Part shown: positions 12,785-24,537 of the stretch, in pieces
Layout: each line of letters opens with the position of its first letter
How positions within the stretch are numbered: position 1 is the stretch's first letter
Assembly (NCBI GenBank): GCA_030549775.1
Contig: CM060175.1
Location: 16,288,212-16,352,211, forward strand
Direction of reading: 5' to 3'
Source: Tamarix chinensis
Taxonomy: Eukaryota > Streptophyta > Magnoliopsida > Caryophyllales > Tamaricaceae
Length of the DNA: 64,000 nucleotides
Translations under genes and position numbers: made by a program
The notes under the pieces: generated by a model
Database searches by the model: none
Told to the model about the DNA's origin: nothing
The model's input: only the letters and a program-made list of their open reading frames with translations

Positions 12785-13560
12785 ATAGTGATGATAACTT
12801 AATATAAGTGGTGTAATAAAAGGGCAAAATGAAAATTTGTAAGTAAAAGGGCATTGTGTTAATTTTGAAAGAGAAGGGAAAAATGGTAAATTTGTAAGTA
12901 AAAGGGTATTATGGTAATTTTTAAAGAGAAGGGAAAAATGGTAAATTTGTAAGTAAAGGATATTAGGGTAATTTTGGAAGTTAAGGGTATCAGGGTAATT
13001 TTGGGAGTAAAGGGTAAAATGGTAAATTTGTAAGTGAAGGGTAAAATGGTAATTTTGAAAGTTGAGGGTATTATAGTAATTTTGGGAGTAAGAGGCAAAA
13101 TGGTAATTTTGTAAGTAAAAGGGTAAAATGGTAAAGTTCATAAGTAAAAGGATGATATGGTAATTATGATAATGGAGAAGGGTAAAATAGTAATTATAAT
13201 AATTGAGAAGGGTAAAATGGTAATTGTGATAATGGAGAAGGGTAATATGGTAATTATGATAATAGAGAAGGGTAAAATGGTAATTATGATAATGGAGAAG
13301 GGTGATTGGGTAATCTAACCAACAGAAGGGTAATTTGGTAATTTAACTAACTAAAGGGCAAATTGGTAATTATGATAATGGAGAAGGGAAAATTAGTAAT
13401 TTAACCAATTAAAGGGCAATTTGGTAATTATGAGATTGAAGAAGAGCAATTTGGTAATTTAACCAATTAAAGGAAAAATTGGTAATTATGATAATGAACA
13501 AGGGCAATTTGTTAATTTAACCAACTAAATAACAATTTGGTAATCTAACCAGCCAAATGG
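12785..13560 (+). repeat. Minisatellite of element F (GGGTAATTTGGTAA type)
   Basis: Dozens of imperfect 20-40 bp units built on AAGGGTAAAATGGTAATTTT and AAGGGCAATTTGGTAATT. The reverse complement of the same minisatellite fills 16250-17190 of element E, showing that E and F are one subfamily. Open frames here are repetitive artefacts. Confidence 0.9.
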
Positions 13561-14429
13561 GAAATATGATCAGTGTAAGGTGATTGGTAAACTAAACTGA
13601 GTAACGATGTGGCTAAGAAAAACTATGTGTGTGTTAAGGGCCTTGTGTGCCACGTGTTATGCCTTGTTGTGTACTTTATGCTTAATGGTTCATTACTTGT
13701 AGCGCAGATTGGAGTTGAGGTATACCAATGTTAATTCCTTATGGCATGTGGATGATGATTATATATGTTGTGCGTACGATGTTATATGATGTGATCCTCT
13801 AGGACATGCATGCTAGGATGTCTAATGATATGATACGGGGTGAAAGGATAGAAAGGGACAAATGGGAAGTGAGTTGACTAAGGGGACATGAGATTGACCT
13901 TATTATCTCATGATCCATGAGGGGAAATAAAAGGAGGTTATGATCAAAATGAATGAGTGATGTGACTCTTGCATGGGAACTTTCTAGGGTTTGCATGGGG
14001 TGGATGGAGTCCGCATGGGGATGATCCTTACATAAGAAAGGTGTTAGGGTTTAAGTAGCCAACTAGGGTTTCATGATCATATGTATAATTGGTGAGTAGA
14101 GCGATAGGGTTTGGGTTGAATATAAATGAGATGAGGTGTTGGATGATAAAAGAAAGGTTGGGCCACGTAGGTCCAATTAGGGTTTTAAGGGAAAACCCTA
14201 GAGGTGGTAGTGAGAGAATTTGAATGTTATAAGGTGATGGGCCTTAATCCACACCTTTAGGAGTTGGGTTTTCGCTATGAGTAAATGAAAGGAGGAATAG
14301 ATATTGGGGTGTGATAAGAGGTGTAGAAGCCTCAAGATATAGGACGGGCCCACTCGGGAGGATAGAAGTAGACATGCATGTCAAGGGTGAAATACTTTCG
14401 AATAAGATACTAATCATTTAAATAAGAAG

Positions 14430-14795
14430 ATTGTTGAAACGGACCCAGACCGGTCTACCGACGAATAATATTAGCCATGAGCCAGGGTGCCCTGGAGACC
14501 GATTTACCGGCCAATAATAGTGGCCAGGAGTGTTTTGCCCTGCATGATTTCTAGTCCACCGGCTATAATAGTAGGGGATTCTGTGCTCAACAAACCGAAC
14601 GTAATAACGATAAGACATGGGAAAGACACGAAGTAATTACAGTGAAACACCATGTGAGTCGGGGCCAGACCGGTCCACCGACGAATAATAATGGCCAGGA
14701 GTGTTCTGCCCTGTAAATCGGTCCATCGGCGAATAATAGTGGTCAGGAGCGCTCTGCCCTGCATGTATTGTGGTCCACCGGCTATAATAGTGGAG
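14430..14795 (+). repeat. Hairpin array of element F
   Basis: Units of CCACCGGCTATAATAGTGG type and the variant CCACCGACGAATAATA, with CAGG/CCTG stem-loops (for example 14525-14528 with 14539-14542). Two blocks are split by ACAGTGAAACACCATG at about 14640. Confidence 0.8.
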
Positions 14796-16249
14796 TTCCC
14801 TTGCTCACATGGATATTTATAATCCGAGATGATTGGCTAATGATAGACTAATGGCTTAAGGCCCAGAAGTATTGATTTTACATTATGACCTATTGATATT
14901 GGATTGACTTGTTAAGTATATGAATGTATGGAGGTGAATGTTATGTATGCACCTGTCATTATGTATATAAATAGTGTTGTATCATGTGTTACACTGCGGG
15001 CCTACTTTTAAGTGTGTTTTAAAAGGTTACTCAGTACCATAGTACTGAAGGATTCAATTTGTGGGGCCCCTGCCTATTCAATGGGCAGTGTCCCTTTCAG
15101 GTCCATTTTCAGATACTACTCAAGTGGGCAACGGAAAAAAGTGTAAGGAAATTATCTGGACTTTTAGGCTTTTCCTCTTTCTCTCTTACTTCCTGATTTG
15201 AATGTACTCTTTGATCTTGTAACCACCATTGGTGGACTTTATTCTTGTAAATGGTTTAGTGTGCTACTCTGATTTTTAATATGGTTTGAATTTCTAGCAA
15301 TTGGTATTTTATTCTTCTAGCCTTAGCACTTGGTACTGGAATAGTATGAGTAAACCGATCTAGTACTAAGTGTGGCAGTAATATCCCCATAATTCACAAA
15401 TCTTGTTATTTCGCTTCCGCTAAATCTTTTAATAAAATGAAACAGTCTTACCCTAGGGTTTTCTCCAGAAACCCTAATTTGGGACTGTGTGGCTCATCCT
15501 TCTATGTCTCACACAACCCAAACTATTTTAACACCCCACACATCACAATCCTTAGATTCAATCCAAATCCTATCACTCTACTCACCAATTATATATGTGA
15601 CCGTGAAACCCTAGTTGGCCACTCAAAACCCTAGCACCTTTCTTACGTAGAGATCATCCCATGTGGACCCTCAAAGTTTTCATACAAAACCCTAAAACTT
15701 CCACACAGACCCTAGATTCTCCCATACAGACCCTAGATTCTCCCATACAAACCCTAGATCCTCCTACGCAAACACTAGATGTTTCCCTACAAAGTTCACC
15801 CACTCTTTTATTTTATTTAAAGTCCCGTTTTATTCTCCCACTCATGGATCATGGGATATTTAGGTCAATCACACCTACGCTGGCCAACTTACTTCCCCTT
15901 GGTCAACTTACTTTCCCATCTTTTTCATCTTTCCACCCCATATTACTACATTAAAAATCCTATCATGCATGTCCTAAAGGACCACATCACATCATGTCAC
16001 AATTCATAGCATATACATATTAAACACATGCCATAATAAAGCACATGAGCATACCTCAACACTAAACTACGCTACACATTAAACAGTTATAACCATAGCA
16101 CAAGATACACAACATATCATTATACATGACATCCAAGACATATAAGACATATAGCACACATAAGGCCTTAGCTACACCCTTACTTGGTTTAGGTTATCAA
16201 GTTATCTCTCATACTTATTTGGTCACCAATTATCCGTCATAATTGTTAC

Positions 16250-17190
16250 ACTTAGGATATTTCTCATTTGGTTAGTTAGATTGCCAAATTGCCCTTCTCC
16301 TTTGTTATAATCACCAAATTGCCCTTTAGTTGGTTAAATTACCAAATTACCCTTCTCCATGATCATTATTACCAATTTGCCCTTTAGTTGGTTAAATTAC
16401 CAAATTGCCCTAATTACCAATTTACCCTTTAGTTAGTTAAATTACCAAATTGCCCTTCTCCATTATCATAATTACCAAACTACCCTTCTCCATTATCAAA
16501 ATTACCAAATTACCCTTTAGTTAGTTAAATTACCAAATTGCCCTTTTCCATTATCATAACTACCATTTTACACTCCTCCATTATTATAATTACCATTTTA
16601 TCATTCTAACTTATTATGATTACCCTTTTACCCTTCTCCATTATTATAATTATCATCTTCCCCTTTTACTTACAAATTACCATTTTATCCTTTTACTTAT
16701 AAAATTACCATTTTGCCCTTTTCTTCCAAAATTATCACAATACCCTTTTTACTTGCAAATTATCATTTTACCCTTTACTTCCAAATTACCATTTTATCCT
16801 TTTACTTACAAAATTACCATTTTGCCATTTTCTACCAAAATTACTATAATACCCTTTTTACTTACAAATTACCATTTTACCTTTTTCACTTGCAAATTAC
16901 CACTTTCCCCTTTACTTTTAAATTTACCATTTTACCCTTTACTTCCAAAATTACCACTTTATCCTTTAATTCCAAAATTACCATTTTACCCTTTACTTCC
17001 AAATTTACCATTTTACCCTTTACTTCTAAAATTACAATTTTATCCTTTACTTTCAAAATTACCATTTTATCCTTTTACTTATAAAATTACCATTTTTCCC
17101 TTTACTTCCAAAATTACCATAATACCCTTAACTTCCAAAATTACCATTTTGCCCTTTATTTCCAAAAATTACCATTTTGCCCTTTATTAC
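16250..17190 (-). repeat. Minisatellite of element E (TTACCATTTTACCC type)
   Basis: Reverse-complement counterpart of the F minisatellite, with units AATTACCAAATTGCCCTT and AATTACCATTTTACCCTT. It gives overlapping long spurious frames (16713-17295) of repeated LPFYPL-like residues. Confidence 0.9.
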
Positions 17191-17849
17191 TCTACTTTTA
17201 TCAAATTATCACCACTACATAAAATATTAATATTAAACCTCCATTCTTATCATCCAATTCCACAAACTATTATATTTCAACAAAATACTCATTAACAACT
17301 ACACATATTAGGCCACACTCTTGCTCAAGACATATTACTAAAATGCCCCTAGGGCTCACAATAATATTATTCATGGATCAATGGTCACAATAACATAATA
17401 TAATATGGATAAGTATCAACATTTTTATTAATAAGCAAACTCTTTCCTTAAGCAATATTTCCACACATAGCGTATAAAATAACGTACTTTCCTTTTTATC
17501 AATCAATATAAGCAACTACATATAATATATTAACCAATATATATCATGCAAAATGACATATTAAAGCCCTAATATGCTAGCATACGTTTATCCGTGCATT
17601 TAAGTGGGGTTTAATGATTACCTTAATTCCCATAAAACTGAACCTTACCAGTATTCTAGTTAAAGGTTCAAGCTTTGATTAGCAAAACCAATACCTAAAA
17701 ATAATATCATTATTTATCACATTAGAAACAAGAAAACCAAAAGCATAAGACTTTATAACACTTAATTAATGAAATACTGAACTTAAACTATTATTATACC
17801 TTAAAATCATTAACAAAAATGGGCCAAGAAATGTAGCAACTTATACTAC

Positions 17850-19100
17850 TCATGCAGCATGAGCTGCATGCAAAGAAATGAGGGAGTGGGTTGAAGATGG
17901 CATGAAAGGGGGAAGGGGGAGCCAATTTTGGGTTAGGGTTTTGGGGCTAAGAAAGAGAGTAGGTGGGGAAGGCTTTAGGAAAAAGGAAGGGTACAGAGGT
18001 GGAGAAGGGTTGTAGGTGGTGGTCGGGGATAGGTTGATGGCGGCTAAGGGCGGCGGCGGCGGCAGTAGCGAGGCTGCGAATGTGGCTATCGAGGTGGAGG
18101 GGGCTGAGAAGGAAGGAAAAGGGAGGAGGAAAATGAAGGGCTGCAAGTATTGGTTTCAACCAAAGGAGGTGTGGGGATGATAGGGGAGGTTGTAGAGAGT
18201 GGTTTGGTGGCTCAGGTGGTGGCAGAGGTGGCGGGACAACTGCATAAGGAGGAGGTGATGGGTGGTTACCGAGAAGGAAGACAAAGAAGAGGGGAGGAAG
18301 AAGGGGGCTGTAGGGTGGCTCGAGGGGTAAGGTAGAGGTTGGCAGGGGTGGTGTAGGTGGCTGGTGCGGCGGTGGAATTGGTGGTGCAAAAACAGGGAGG
18401 GAGATGGAAGGAGAAGAAAGGGAAAGAAAGAAGATCGGGGAAGGGGAAGGAAGGCTCAAGTAGGATGAAGTAGGGAGGGAAGAAGAAAAAGAAGAGGGAG
18501 AGAAAAGGAAGGGATAGGGGGCTCGGTAGGGTGGCGGTAGGGTGGTAGGAGTGTGGGGGTTGCAAGGAGAAGGAAGGGAAATGAGGGAAAAATGGGGCAT
18601 GCACGAGGAGAGAGAGGGGTGGTGGGGTCGAGATGAGATAGGAAAATAGCAGGGGAGAGAGAGGGAGGTAGGGAGAGTAGTAGGGAGGCAGGAGGGTTGC
18701 AGGCAGAGTGGCCGGAGATGGCGGGGGTGGTCGAGTGTAGCATTGAGGAAAAGAAGAAGAAGAAAGAAAGAAGGGGGGAGGTGCAGGCTGGGCGAAGGGA
18801 AAATAAAAGGGGAAGTGGGCCAGTCCAGTCAGGGGAGAAGGAAGGAAAGAAAAGAAGGAAGGCTGGGCTGGGCTCGTGTGTAGGGTAGGAAGGAAGAAGG
18901 GAAAAGGAGCAGCTCACGCTAGGGAGAAGGAGAGGAGGGATGGGAAGATGAGCCCGCAGTCCAACGTGCAGGGTGAAGGCAAGAGATAGGCTGGTTGGCA
19001 GCCCAAAGAGGAAAAAGGAAAAAGAAAGAAAGGAGGAAAAGGAGAAAAAGGAGAAAGAAAAGAAAAAGGGAAAAAAGGAAAAGGAAAAATAGGGAAAAAT
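17850..19100 (-). other. Purine/pyrimidine-biased tract of element E (noncoding)
   Basis: Plus strand is GGA/GAA/GGT-rich; the minus strand is CTTCC/CCACC-rich. It opens several overlapping Pro/Ser/Leu-rich frames (the longest spans 17947-18600 minus). Frames overlap on both strands, none has a recognisable domain, and the matching tracts in A, B, C, D and F behave the same way. I therefore read it as the 5' part of the LTR, not genes. Confidence 0.75.
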
Positions 19101-20109
19101 AGATAAAATAATTTATGGAAAAATAGGATGTAATATTTTTGTGAAATAAATTTATTTAATAATTTAATTTAATATATGAGCTTAAAAAGTTAATTTTAAG
19201 AAAAATATTGGTTTGGAAATATATTTAAATAAAATGAGTATGATAAAATAATAACATAATTATTTTAATTTATTAAATATTCATATCCAATTGTATATAC
19301 TCAAAAATCCATAAAATAATTAAATTAAATCCTTTTAAAAGCTAATTTATCCCAAATAAAAGCTATTTATTAAATTATAGGCTTTTAAAATTTCAGAAGA
19401 TTATAGAAAGACTTGGAATTCGTAATTATCTGGCATTATTTGGTTTACGTGTGTATGATTTTCTCATGAAAATTCTTGTAACCTTAATTAACTGTACCGT
19501 TACCTTACTCAGTACGTAGCATACTGATCATCCGTTTCATGGGTGTTGCTCAATCCAACAAGTAGATGGGCCAGATGTGTATGAGCAGGCTGATGATGAC
19601 CAAGTAGATGAATTTGAAGCATTTGATGATATATATGTGGAGGAGTGATTTCTCTTTTATCAGGGTTTGGGCATAGAGTCATGTTATCCAGATGATAGTT
19701 TTACCCGGATACCTTTTTGGACTCTTAGTTCTATGGGATCCCTTTTGTTGTATTTTGATATTGTAATCAGAGTTGATCTCCAAAGGCTTATTTGATGTTA
19801 TTAAAATTTATCTCATTTCGTACTATCACGTTTTAAATTTTCTAATCGTTTTGTATTGTGATTGACGTAAGGATAGCGGGATAAGTCAGACTTATGTCAA
19901 TTACGACGGTAATACCCAACTATTTGATTATATGCTTCCGCTTAAAATAATTTTTTTTAGTAGTAAATTTTGAGGTCTTACATCAATGTGTTCAATGTGG
20001 GTTGGATGATACTTTCTTAATCATGAAATAAAATAACAACTACATTCTATGATTATAACAAACGTACTTTAATTAAAGTACATAACCATACAGTAATAAA
20101 TCAAGCTCA

Positions 20110-21893
20110 ATGCAAATGCCCACACCTACACCCATGCTCAGGTACAGTAACTCCTAAATTATGCACAAGATTTTCAATGCATGTAATTAGCTATTGGTAA
20201 TTTAGAGCTGGTTCATCCCTTTAATAGAAACGACGGATAGTTTTATGTGCTTAGTTAAGACGTCTTTTAGCTGAAATTTCATGAACATTATTCAGATGTT
20301 CAACCAAATGTTCATTTTTTATTGCCAATACATACCTATGAGTTTTAGGAACATACCAATCCATATAGTCATGAACCACATCCCATGGGTATTGAGCCGA
20401 TGGTCCAAAAACAACCAGGTCCAATATGTGCTCATGCCTCAAGAACCATTGGCTAAGCATGTATGCGTAATAAACTTTGTGTTTCTTGAGGGTTTGACCT
20501 CTATACATATTCTACCTCTATAAGTGTTCCTTGGGGGCTTGATAGGTTCATCAGGGATCACTTGCGGATATCTGAATCGGCATGTCACTCTATCTAGTAT
20601 ATACGGTTCCACTTTCTATAGAAAATGTAAACAACTGTGATATGATGCCATAAGACAATCCCTATATAGATTAGATACTCCATAGCAATCCTAAATGATC
20701 CGTCACAAAAAATTAAACTAAATACGGATATTGCTATTATAATATAGTAAGAATATGATGATTTGAGTATACCTTTGACGTAGACATAAGATCAATCTTA
20801 GTTCGAAAGTATTTGATCGTCTCCTATTTATTATTGTATTTATGTCAACAAAACCACCTTATACAATGGAGATGGTCTGGATCATACCTAGATCGTTCCA
20901 CTCCAAACCCCATAAAGTATTCATAAATCCATGTTTGTTATAATATTCAATTGTTAGAATTATAACTAATGAATCTAAGTATGTATCATATATATGATAA
21001 TTATAAAATTTTCTGTAATAGAGTGACATGTCCAAACATCTAAGCAACGCCGGCTCTATAAGACATATCAAGTTGTCGATATAAAAAAGTAAGTGTGGCT
21101 ACATCCCATGCATAACCTTCAACACGCCTAAGATCTTGGAGAAAGAGGATATAGTACATATTGATTTTATCAAGCGATTTATCAAAAAATAATGATAAGC
21201 TGATCAATCATAATAGATGCCCAATTATTTTTTTCTCATCCCCTAACTAGTATGATTCACATACTTCTTGTAGCCATTTACATGGAAGCCTGCCATTTTG
21301 AGTGACTTCATTCACTTGCACCTCTTCCATCTCAAAGAAGGCACCCAATACATCAATCATTTGGCCACATATGTCGGCTGCCATCTATAAATGTAATGGA
21401 TGCCCATCAACTTGTAGCCCTAGTATATGATGCACATCTAAAAGGGAGATTGACATCTCACCCAATGGCATATGAAAGTTGTTGGTATCTTGCTGCCATA
21501 TCTCTATAAAATTTAATATAAGTGGCACGTTAGCGTACTCAAATGTGTAGGCTGAAAGGTGTGACAATTCAGTTTGGCATATGAGAGCGATCATCCTTTC
21601 ATCGACGCCTCCATGAAAAGTTTTCAACACCTCTTGTCTAATGTGGATCTTCGGACGATCATGATCCTACAAAAATAAAAGAAAAAAAATGTAATGAATA
21701 TATGATAATTTACACATAAAATAAGAAATAAGAAATATGCTAAAATTAACTTTTTTAATAATAAATGTAAATTAGCGTGGCCGTTAAAACTTGAGATCAA
21801 ATTAGGGATCATCAGACCTTTGGGACATGATCCAAGTAAGTACCATTCATCCTTTAGTTATGTACTTCGTTCATCATCATCAACATCCCTACT

Positions 21894-21925
<32 letters not shown>

Positions 21926-22260
21926 GATGTACATATGTCGATGAGGATGGTTAATTAGTCATGTGGGTTAATGATGTCAGCAGATCTAATGATGATCTAG
22001 AACCACCCACAACAGTTGGATGAAATGAGGATGATGGTACTCTAATATCAGTTAGTACCGGTGATGTAAGAAAATATACATATTCCGTAGATAATAGAAA
22101 AATTCCATAACACAAACCTTTATATCCTAAAATGCTAACATCAGCCTTAAATGATAGAAAACCTGCATAGTCAACAAATGTTGGAATGATAGGAGCTTGA
22201 TGACTAAACCTTGGTTGTTTGGGAGCTTCTTTATATTCTTATTGTTCTGAAACTTCTTCT
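20110..22260 (-). pseudogene. Plant mobile domain (PMD) pseudogene of M1
   Basis: The exons align to the M3 PMD gene (55598-58068). About 21870-21930 encodes the poly-Asp stretch of exon 1. 21385-21660 reads DERMIALICQTELSHLSAYTFEYANVPL and later LDVHHILGLQVDGHPLHL (exon 2). About 20860-20900 corresponds to exon 3. 20251-20580 reads YKVYYAYMLSQWFLRHEHIL-like sequence and DYMDWYVPKTHRYVLA (exon 4). It is broken by stops and frameshifts throughout. PMD proteins of the MAIN/MAIL type act in plant genome silencing; TE-borne versions are known, and the role inside the element is not established. The codon after RRFY is TAA, at the same place where M3 has TGA, with homologous coding continuing beyond. 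Confidence 0.75.
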
Positions 22261-22799
22261 GGTTCTTGTTGGCTAACTTTTTTTTACCTCATTGTAATCC
22301 TTTGACAATAGTTTTTCTATACTTCTTAGACAAGACATCAGAGCAAGTTGTTCTATAGCATTTTTGTTACGTCATGAAGAAGCAGTAATTGGATGATCTT
22401 TTGTTCTATCTAGTTCTCTATTTTATCTGTGATTCATCTAAATTTCAATAATAAAACTGTGTCGATTCAAATTAAGTATATGAATTGTAGGTAATAAGTC
22501 ATCATATAAATAAAAATTAAACACATAGGTTAGAGTATTGTAATTGTTGAATATTATAATACCAACCCATATTATGAAAGCCAAATAAATATATATAACC
22601 AACCTTATAACTAAAATGTAATATCTTAAACTAATCATCTATTTTATTAATTAAATTACAACTAAATATTTATAAAGTCAAAATACATCAATAATAATTT
22701 TATTAATTACTTATAGTAGTTTAGTATAATATAACAACTAAATACACATAATTATGGTATCTTACAAAACCAATCTCACTAGTAATCCCATACCCATCG

Positions 22800-24335
22800 C
22801 CTAATATATATTTTTTTGCCGAAATCTTTAACCCATTAAAAACTCCCAAAATTATGATCCCACCAAAATTTATCTAAAATAGTCCATAAAATTTGGCAAA
22901 TTAAATAAATCTAATAAAAATATAAACATATTTAATCTATTATAAATAGATTTAATAAAAATATAAAAAAAACTAATTTATCATATAATCAATATAATTC
23001 AAAATATTTACCAATAACCCCTACCTAATGTCATTATTTGCCGATTCCTCCCCTAACCAACATTGTCATTTTTCGCGTTGATTTCCAAAATTACGAGTCT
23101 AATAAACACATAATAATATTTAACATATTTAATAAAAATAAAAACAAATCTAATAAATATCAAATTAGATATAATTAATACAATAAAACAATTATAACCG
23201 GTTCTTCCCTAACCATGATATTTAAAATCTAATAACACATTTAATAAAAATATAAAACATAGGTATAATTAAACATCACATTTGGCAAAAATTACTATTT
23301 CTTTCCCTAACCATTAGCATATTCAACTGATGCTCTAGGCCCTACAACTACAAACATTGTCATTCCCTTCCCCCATTCAACGTCAATTTTAGCCGGTGCC
23401 TTCCCCTACCATCAGTATTTTTAGCTGATTTCCTTGCCCCCCTAACAACAAAATATGTCATTCCCTCCCCCATTCAAAGGTAATTTTAGCCGCTTTTTTC
23501 CTAATTAAATTTTTTTACTAGATCTAACAAATGAGTACAATTAACAAAATATAAACAGTTCTAACAAAATAATTATCAAATTTAATCAAGTATATTTAAC
23601 ACAACACACACACGAAAAAAATGGCCGCTCCCTTCCCCAACCAGTGACATATTGAGCTAATGCCCTTAGCCCCCCAACAACAAACATAATCGTTTCCTTC
23701 CCTCACCCACCGGCAATTTTAGCCGGGCCCTACCATCGTCATTTGTAGCTGATTTCATTGCCCCCCCAATGGCAAAATATGTTGTTCCCTCCCTTCATTC
23801 AACAACAATTTTAGCCAGTTTTTCCCTTACCAACAGATTTAAAAAAATTTAACCAAATCTAATAAATGAGTGAAATTAACAAAATATAAACATATCTAAC
23901 AAAATAATTAACAAATTTAACCATTCTAACAACATATTTAATAAAAATATAAATTATAATTGACACAACACACGCATGACAACAATTGTCGTTCCCATCC
24001 CCAACTATTGGCATAGTCAGCTGATGCCTCCAACGGCAAAATTTGTCGTTTCCTTTCCTCACCCATCGACAATTTTAGTCAGTCCTTTGCCCCAACCATT
24101 AGCATATTTAGTCGACTACCTTGCCCCCAAATGGAAAAAGATGTCGTTCCCTCCCCTATTCAACATAATTTTAGACAACAACCGATCCATTCCCAGCTTG
24201 ACATTTTCTAGCTGTTGCCTCCATACTCCCCTGTTGCCAAATCTAACACACCTTTCCTCCAACCATCAACATTTTTAGCCGATGCCTTTGGCCCCCCAAT
24301 GGCAAACTATGTCGTTCCCTCCCCCGAAACCCTAA
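22800..24335. repeat. M1 right subterminal repeat zone
   Basis: Diverged tandem units of roughly 130-200 bp built around GTCGTTCCCTCCCCC, CAATTTTAGCCG and TAGCTGATTNCCTTGCCCCC (clearest at 23340-23500, 23670-23850, 23980-24180 and 24200-24330). It lies upstream of the PMD pseudogene, where M3 has its CGG...CCG palindromes, and shares the GGCAATTTTAGCCG core. It is probably the leader intron and subterminal zone of M1. Confidence 0.65.
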
Positions 24336-24494
24336 ATAAGGACAATGTGGAAGTGAGAGAGAGAATTAGAGTTAGAGCAATGTGAGAGTGAGGGAGAGAA
24401 TTAGAGCAACTATAAGAGAGAGATGAGAGTGTGAGTGAGAGAAAAATAAGAGTGAGGTTAAATATAAGAGAGGAGTAATATAATTATTTTAAAA

Positions 24495-24537
24495 GAAAAC
24501 ATCTTCTACCTAGTAAAAATCTTATTTCCAAATAACA
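24495..24537 (-). repeat. M1 terminal inverted repeat (right end)
   Basis: Read on the minus strand from 24537: TGTTATTTGGAAATAAGATT, then TTTACT. The first 10 bases are identical to the M3 left end at 53427, and the TTTACT box is in the same place. Confidence 0.7.

Larger units (their letters stand above)
10594..15444 (+). mobile_element. Element F: solo-LTR-like element inside E
   Basis: It starts TGTAATCCCCCG at 10594 and ends ATAAAATGAAACA at 15444. The target duplication is GTCT(T): 10591-10594 on the left (one T apparently lost) and GTCTT at 15445-15449. The usual 3' tail (AGTAGTGAATTTTGGGGTGTT) is missing, probably a small deletion. Content in order: AT-rich start, pyrimidine tract and proline-like sequence (10915-12110), minisatellite (12785-13560), hairpin arrays (14430-14795), CAGTAC-CATA-GTACTG hairpin (15032-15047), and an 11-bp terminal stem CACTTGGTACT/AGTACTAAGTG (15327-15337 with 15362-15372, one G.T pair). 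Removing F rejoins E sequence at CCCTAGGGTTTTC, which matches the same region inside F itself. Confidence 0.8.
5002..19405 (-). mobile_element. Element E: solo-LTR-like element inside C, interrupted by D and F
   Basis: On the plus strand it starts TGTAATACCCCC, with the first six bases at 5002-5007, then element D, then the rest from 9316. It ends TTTCAGAAGATTATA at 19405 (terminal CA changed to TA). The target duplication is GAAAG at 4997-5001 and 19406-19410, exact. Own sequence: 5002-5007, 9316-10593 and 15445-19405, about 5.2 kb. Read on the minus strand from 19405: AT-rich start, long pyrimidine tract (19100 down to 17850), minisatellite of TTACCATTTTACCC type (17190-16250), hairpin arrays (10385-9965), CAGTACTATAGTATTG (9750-9735) and a terminal stem of CACTTGGTAC type (about 9465-9405). 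No protein domains are visible. Confidence 0.8.
2108..19982 (+). mobile_element. Element C: solo-LTR-like element in the M1 spacer, interrupted by E
   Basis: It starts TGTAATACCCC at 2108 and ends TTTGAGGTCTTACA at 19982. The flanking 5-mers are TCGAT (2103-2107) and TCAAT (19983-19987), a target duplication with one change. Its own sequence is 2108-5001 plus 19411-19982, about 3.5 kb; the rest is element E with its passengers. Parts in order: AT-rich start, pyrimidine tract (2340-2460), hAT-type MITE (2713-3050), further pyrimidine/proline-like sequence to about 4030, hairpin array (4540-4975), interruption, CAGTACGTAG hairpin (19511-19527), and terminal stem TTGACGTAAG/CTTATGTCAA (19862-19871 with 19891-19900). 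No gag, protease, RT or integrase is visible. It was inserted between the 3' ends of the two M1 genes. Confidence 0.8.
1..24537. mobile_element. M1: decayed PMD-carrying MULE element, left end outside window
   Basis: The right end is an inverted copy of the M3 terminus: read on the minus strand from 24537 it begins TGTTATTTGG, then AAA and TTTACT in the same spacing as M3 53427. Inside it, going inwards from this end, are an AG-rich leader (24335-24480), a zone of CGG/CCG-bearing repeats (22800-24335), a PMD pseudogene on the minus strand and a MULE-OTU pseudogene on the plus strand. This is the M3 layout in the opposite orientation. Roughly 17.9 kb of nested LTR-type elements (2108-19982) separate the two genes. 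The left end and hence the target-site duplication lie outside the window. Confidence 0.75.

Noticed and set aside
16713..17295. Frames of 123 and 180 codons with repeated LPFYPL-like residues
   Set aside because: Translation of the E minisatellite. The complementary frames at 12719-13141 in F arise the same way.
17947..18600. Long minus-strand frame (217 codons) rich in Pro, Ser and Leu
   Set aside because: It lies in the purine/pyrimidine-biased part of element E. Overlapping frames exist on both strands, no domain is visible and matching tracts in the other five elements give different frames.
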